64,000 nt of DNA from Mytilisepta virgata. Its lineage: Eukaryota; Mollusca; Bivalvia; Mytilida; Mytilidae. The notes under the pieces were generated by a model. That model did no database searches, had not been told where the DNA came from, and saw only the letters and a program-made list of their open reading frames with translations. Made by a program: the position numbers and the translations under genes. Location of the stretch: the NCBI GenBank assembly GCA_028015205.1, contig CM051516.1, forward strand, positions 59,772,230 through 59,836,229, written 5' to 3'. Positions 60,100 to 64,000 of the stretch are shown here, piece by piece; the first letter of the stretch is position 1, and each line of letters begins with the position of its first letter.

Positions 60100-61520
60100 T
60101 TTTAAACGGTCTTTTTATCAGCAAAGTGTAAATGCTGTGATATCCACAAAAAGTCTTAGTTTTAAATCATTCTTTAAATTCTGATGGCCAATATTAACGA
60201 CGGTTACGTTCCCACCAGGGCTTTCGCTGAAGCTTTTCCATACGTATCTCCATTCAACCGCTTTCAAATAATCTTTCAGGCAACTTTCACACAATCCAAA
60301 AATGGAATTTATCTCATCGAAAAGTTCTTCTACTCTACTTACTCCTAGAATTGAGATGTACAATGAACATTTATATCCAGCTTGCTTTAGGTTCTGATGT
60401 TTTTATTACCCAAAGCAACATGTCTTCATTTTCCTCACCAAAAGATAAGAAAATGTCCTATAAAGGTATGGGTCCGATCTGACCTACATTGCTATTTTAC
60501 TTCTATAACATATTACCAACTAAGATAAAAACTGCAACAGAAATAAGAAAAATACAGAAAGAATTCTAAATACAATATGTTCTTCAAATGTCCCCCATGT
60601 TAAGACGAGAGTAGACAAAATCCTTTTTGAGTACATTTTGTACTGCGTCATATTTCAGTGACATTACTTCAGAGGTCTCTTATTATATGGGATCCAGTCA
60701 TTGATCCACATATTTTTGCAACCACAAGATATTGCCAACATTCCAGATAAAAAGTACCAAGGGGCACCAAGGATCAAATCGCTGGAAGCCTCTTTGTAAT
60801 CCGATTATACGGTTGTTTCCAAGATTGATTGTGATGCTATTTGAAGTCAGTAAGAGATTGGTACAAAAAATTCCGGAACTGTCATCGTGGATTCTGACAT
60901 GTAATACATATAATATAATGATAATTGCGACATATAATGTTAAAAATATGTTCAATAAGATGTGGTTCCATTTGACATCACAATCCTATTTTACATCCAG
61001 AAAAGAAAACCCAAATTCCAGAATCTTTCCTAATATGGTAACGTCTCCAAAGTCTGAATAATCGATCAATTTCGTGAATCTATTTTTGTATAGATCCACA
61101 ATCTGCAATATGTTTTATTTTCATCTAAAGTAAAATTTATGCGTGGTGACAATTTCTATATTGGATGGAAAATGGTATTCACAGACTGAAGTTACTATCT
61201 GGAACAATATTGCAGATGTCACTTTGTTTCAAGTTGTTAAAAAAAAAAAAAAAATGGAGCATCCATCGATTCCAGGCAAGAAATGTTACCAATTGTTGAT
61301 AAATAAAGAATATTACATGTATCTACCCGACAGCTTTAGCTTCAACAATGATAATAAAAAATTCTTGGAAACCCAGATAAAAATAATAAGAAACCGTTAT
61401 TATGGATAAGAAGCCGTTATTATGGATAAGACTCACGCTCGACGTAACCTTGTTACCTAAAACCACTTAGGAATCATCCCTCCAGGTATACACCATCAGA
61501 GGGAATCAATTTGGGTGGGC
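60100..61520 (-). pseudogene. Toll-like receptor pseudogene (third copy, decayed)
   Basis: Aligned by eye to the copies at 23157 and 28903: TIR fragments VSRVEELFDEINSIF, LCESCLKDYLKAVEWRYVWK and GGNVTVVNIG near 60118-60350. After a frameshift come a membrane-proximal stretch (60480-60620), LRR pieces (ITINLGNNRIIGLQRG near 60800), and counterparts of the first cap and N-terminal region up to about 61500. Frames break at about 60365, 60480, 60660, 60870 and later; much of the second ectodomain half is deleted. The N-terminal signal-peptide region is not recognisable. Divergence is far greater than between copies 1 and 2, so this copy died before the recent duplication. Confidence 0.88.
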
Positions 61521-61985
61521 TTTACATGATTTTTGGTATTACTTCGGGGTATGTTTTAAAAATTAATAATTATTCGGGTTGTATTTACACAAACCTTTTT
61601 GTATTTGATATAAATTTGATATTTGTATCTAAACATCAGTATTAGTTCTACTGCTTTTTCGATATCGCTTTTTTGCGGGTAGGTATATTAACCAAAATAT
61701 TTTTTTCGGTATATTATTGACATGAAATCTAGTATTTGCTTGTGTACATTTTCTTAGGTCATTTCCGTACACCCGCCAACCCCCCCCCCCCCCTCCCCCG
61801 GCATTTAAGTGAGCAACACACCTGCCATTGCCTGTGAATTAAGCATTTTACGTCCGTAAGGACCAAACAACATAAGAAACAACAATGCAAAAAATAACAA
61901 CATGGAGAATGGATATGCACATGGTTGTGATTACCGGTATTAAGAGTTGAATGGTGGAAAGTCTGCGTAATGAATGCTATCTTCT
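61521..61985. other. Intergenic, with a C-rich homopolymer run
   Basis: CCCCCCCCCCCCCTCCCCC at about 61780-61798; otherwise nothing seen. Confidence 0.6.
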
Positions 61986-61989
61986 ACCT

Positions 61990-63115
61990 GATTGGAAGAT
62001 AATACCGACTGAAGATGAAACAAGTACGTTGATTGGTTTAGAAAAAGGACAAATATACCTAAGGAGCAATCAAAGAAACGTAATCCATTGGACAGACAAA
62101 CCCAGGACAAACCCGGGAAGACAAATGAACAACCACAAGCACAACAAATAAACACAGAAAACTAATAACAATGAACAACACGAACTCCTATAAAAACCAG
62201 GAGTGAACCCAGGTGCTCCGGAAGGGTAAGCAGTTCCTTCTCCGTATACGGTACCCGTCGTTAAGTTCAACAAAGTCAATCCTCGGGAAGTCACAAATCG
62301 GTGGAGGCACATGAAAGGTTACGACAGTGGGAACAGGTCCAACATCATCTTAGATATTGGAACACTGTAATGGTCAATCAATTCGTGATGACGACCGTAA
62401 AATTTCCTAAGTCATGACATCAACTTATCCCTGATAAAACCCCGGTTAAGAAGCTTTTGTGACAGCAGTAATCCTCTTTGTTGAAAGTCAGGGTAACTCA
62501 TGCATGCCCTTGAAAATCGGATAAGCTGAGAAACGTAGACGCCATATGCAGGCGATTCTAGTATATTGCTACTCAAGAAGGGAAAATTAACAATAGGAAG
62601 TTGAAGTCATCACGCGTTTGTCATAAAGTTTTGTATTCAAATGTCCCTCATAGTCTATTTCAAGAAACAAATCCAAATATGAAGCGGACTTTGGTGTATC
62701 TGTAGTATCCTTATTTTCAAGCTCACTGGGGTAGATAAGATGTAGAAAGTCTTGGAATTTGTAGTTATTTAACGACAACACATCATCTATATAACGAAAA
62801 GTGAAATTAAAGGATTGTGCTAGTTTCTTTTTGTTTTCACGTAGTAACCCTTGAATGAAGTCCGCTTCATGTGAGTACAGAAACAGATCGGCGAGGAGAG
62901 GAGCACAGTTGGTTCCCATTGGAATGCCGATTGTTTGTTGAAAAATTTGACCTCCAAATTCAACGAATATGTTGTCTATGAGAAACATGTTTGTAATTTC
63001 ATCTTCAGAATACTTTTTGTCAGAATCAGAGTGGTTCTTCACGAAATAAGCCTTTTCTATACAATTGAAATCTAGTAAATGTCTTCTAATCCCGCAACGT
63101 ATCGGATTTGAACTC
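61990..63115 (-). pseudogene. Reverse transcriptase element, 3' half, minus strand
   Basis: The frame at 63042-62587 carries GGQIFQQTIGIPMGTNCAP, LLADLFLYSHEADFIQGLL, FTFRYIDDVLSLNNY (YIDD catalytic box) and SASYLDLFLEI. A frameshift at the KLYDKR segment moves the C-terminus to another frame (NFPFLSSNI, SPAYGVYVSQLIRFSRA, LRKFYGRHHELIDHY down to ~62380). The dispersed 3' tail then runs to about 61990, beginning near 62290. Best-preserved copy of this RT family in the window and the one that links tail to coding region. 5'-truncated: motif A is missing. Family probably Penelope-like. Confidence 0.88.
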
Positions 63116-64000
63116 TTTATTTTAGTACTTTCTTCATTTCCACAAAACTTGACTCAATTAACACGATTTCATTATTTCTAGACCAATAAAATATGTAACG
63201 TCAGGGTACCCAAATCGCCCAGTGTACCCAGATCGCCCAGGCCGCACCTAAAATACGGCTGGATAATTTGTTTCCGTGAGTAAGAAAATAAATGTGCACT
63301 TTTCATAACATTCGCAAAAAGACGCAACTTTTGGGTATAAAATGGAAATGATAAATTAATCAGATGATTGCAAAATATGGGTAAAAAGTTAGGATGAAAC
63401 GGATCTGTCACTATCAAGGCTTGTGCGATGGACCGATTTCAACTCTTTAAAATCCACTGTATTGCTAAAAAATGTGTTGTCTTGGTGTTGAAACATTCAT
63501 AGATCTATGTTCTCAAATTTATAACTTTACCTCTTCTCTAATGTCAGAAATATTAAGGATTTTCATGTCTTGTTGGAACGTGCTTACTTCCGCCATTTTT
63601 GTTGTGACAACTTTTAAGTTCGATAACTTGCACATGTATGCGGGTGCGATAAAATGTAACGACTTATATTACGAGTAGTTCCCCTTACAACACAAAACAT
63701 AGTCAGGGATATTTTAACTGTATTGCATTTGTAAATGTATAAAATGCATTTTCTCTGCAAATAACGATTGGGGATATATATTAGTTATAAATTCTTTGAT
63801 ACCAATTTCGATGCACAAGATGTGCACATTTCATCAATTTACGACTCAATATGAGGACATGTTTTGGGGTCATTAAACATAGACACATTTTCTTTTTTTC
63901 TTTGGTCATTGTTGGTTCACGTTATCTTGTATTGGACAAAAGTTATATATTAGATCGTTTGAAAAAACAATAACATATAGTCTTAAGGCAGACAGAATAA
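63116..64000. other. Intergenic sequence, no feature seen
   Basis: AT-rich. A small direct repeat ACCCAAATCGCCCAG / ACCCAGATCGCCCAG near 63210-63240. No splice-framed coding block recognised. Confidence 0.55.

Noticed and set aside
60118..60363. Short separate TIR-domain protein
   Set aside because: It lines up with one segment of a decayed full-length TLR whose other parts are present upstream in other frames.

Overview
The window looks like nuclear DNA of a marine bivalve mollusc, most like a mussel. It is AT-rich, genes are split by repeat-filled introns with GT-AG boundaries, Toll-like-receptor genes are duplicated, and there are tRNA-derived SINEs, foldback elements, tandem-repeat-core elements and decayed reverse-transcriptase copies. 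The species call is inference from gene and repeat style. No bacterial-type operon, CRISPR array, rRNA gene or convincing tRNA gene is present.

Layout: (1) 93-6802, plus strand: the last seven recognisable coding exons of a GMC-family (glucose/choline dehydrogenase-like) flavoprotein oxidoreductase; the FAD-binding N-terminus lies before the window. (2) 7.0-14.2 kb: an array of a ~170-bp repeat, a broken reverse transcriptase split by a SINE, and a Ty3/Gypsy-type LTR element (9222-12756, minus strand, 605-bp LTRs, 4-bp target duplication, proline-tRNA-type primer site). This element has lost the RT core and integrase. It is followed by a palindrome-rich foldback element. (3) 14.2-22.5 kb: a repeat graveyard with SINEs, a solo LTR of the same family (16618-17236), RT and LINE remnants and a tandem-core element. 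(4) 22.5-31.3 kb: two nearly identical single-exon Toll-like receptor genes (minus strand, 734 aa each) in a ~5.9-kb tandem segmental duplication. A third, decayed copy lies at 60.1-61.5 kb, so the locus was a three-gene array. (5) 31335-54991: a ~23.7-kb segment sits inside the third intergenic spacer. It is flanked by an 8-bp direct repeat (GTTTAAAG) that occurs once at the uninterrupted site in the sister copy. (6) 55.0-61.5 kb: the rest of the duplicated spacer and the TLR pseudogene. (7) 62.0-63.1 kb: a minus-strand RT fragment.

The most unusual object is the 23.7-kb insertion. Its ends are imperfect inverted repeats, backed by diverged inverted arms of 1-2 kb. Next come two arrays of a 52-bp minisatellite in opposite orientation (13.5 kb left, 1.4 kb right). 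The core (about 47.2-52.0 kb) encodes a C2HC zinc-finger exon and a SprT-like (Spartan-type) zinc metallopeptidase exon. The minisatellite unit shares a 16/17-base word with the left terminus, so the array probably grew out of the element's own terminal sequence. I recognise no transposase. It looks like a giant foldback/TIR transposable element carrying a DNA-protein-crosslink-type protease gene. The 8-bp duplication fits the nTnnnnAn pattern of hAT-type target sites, but the class is not settled.
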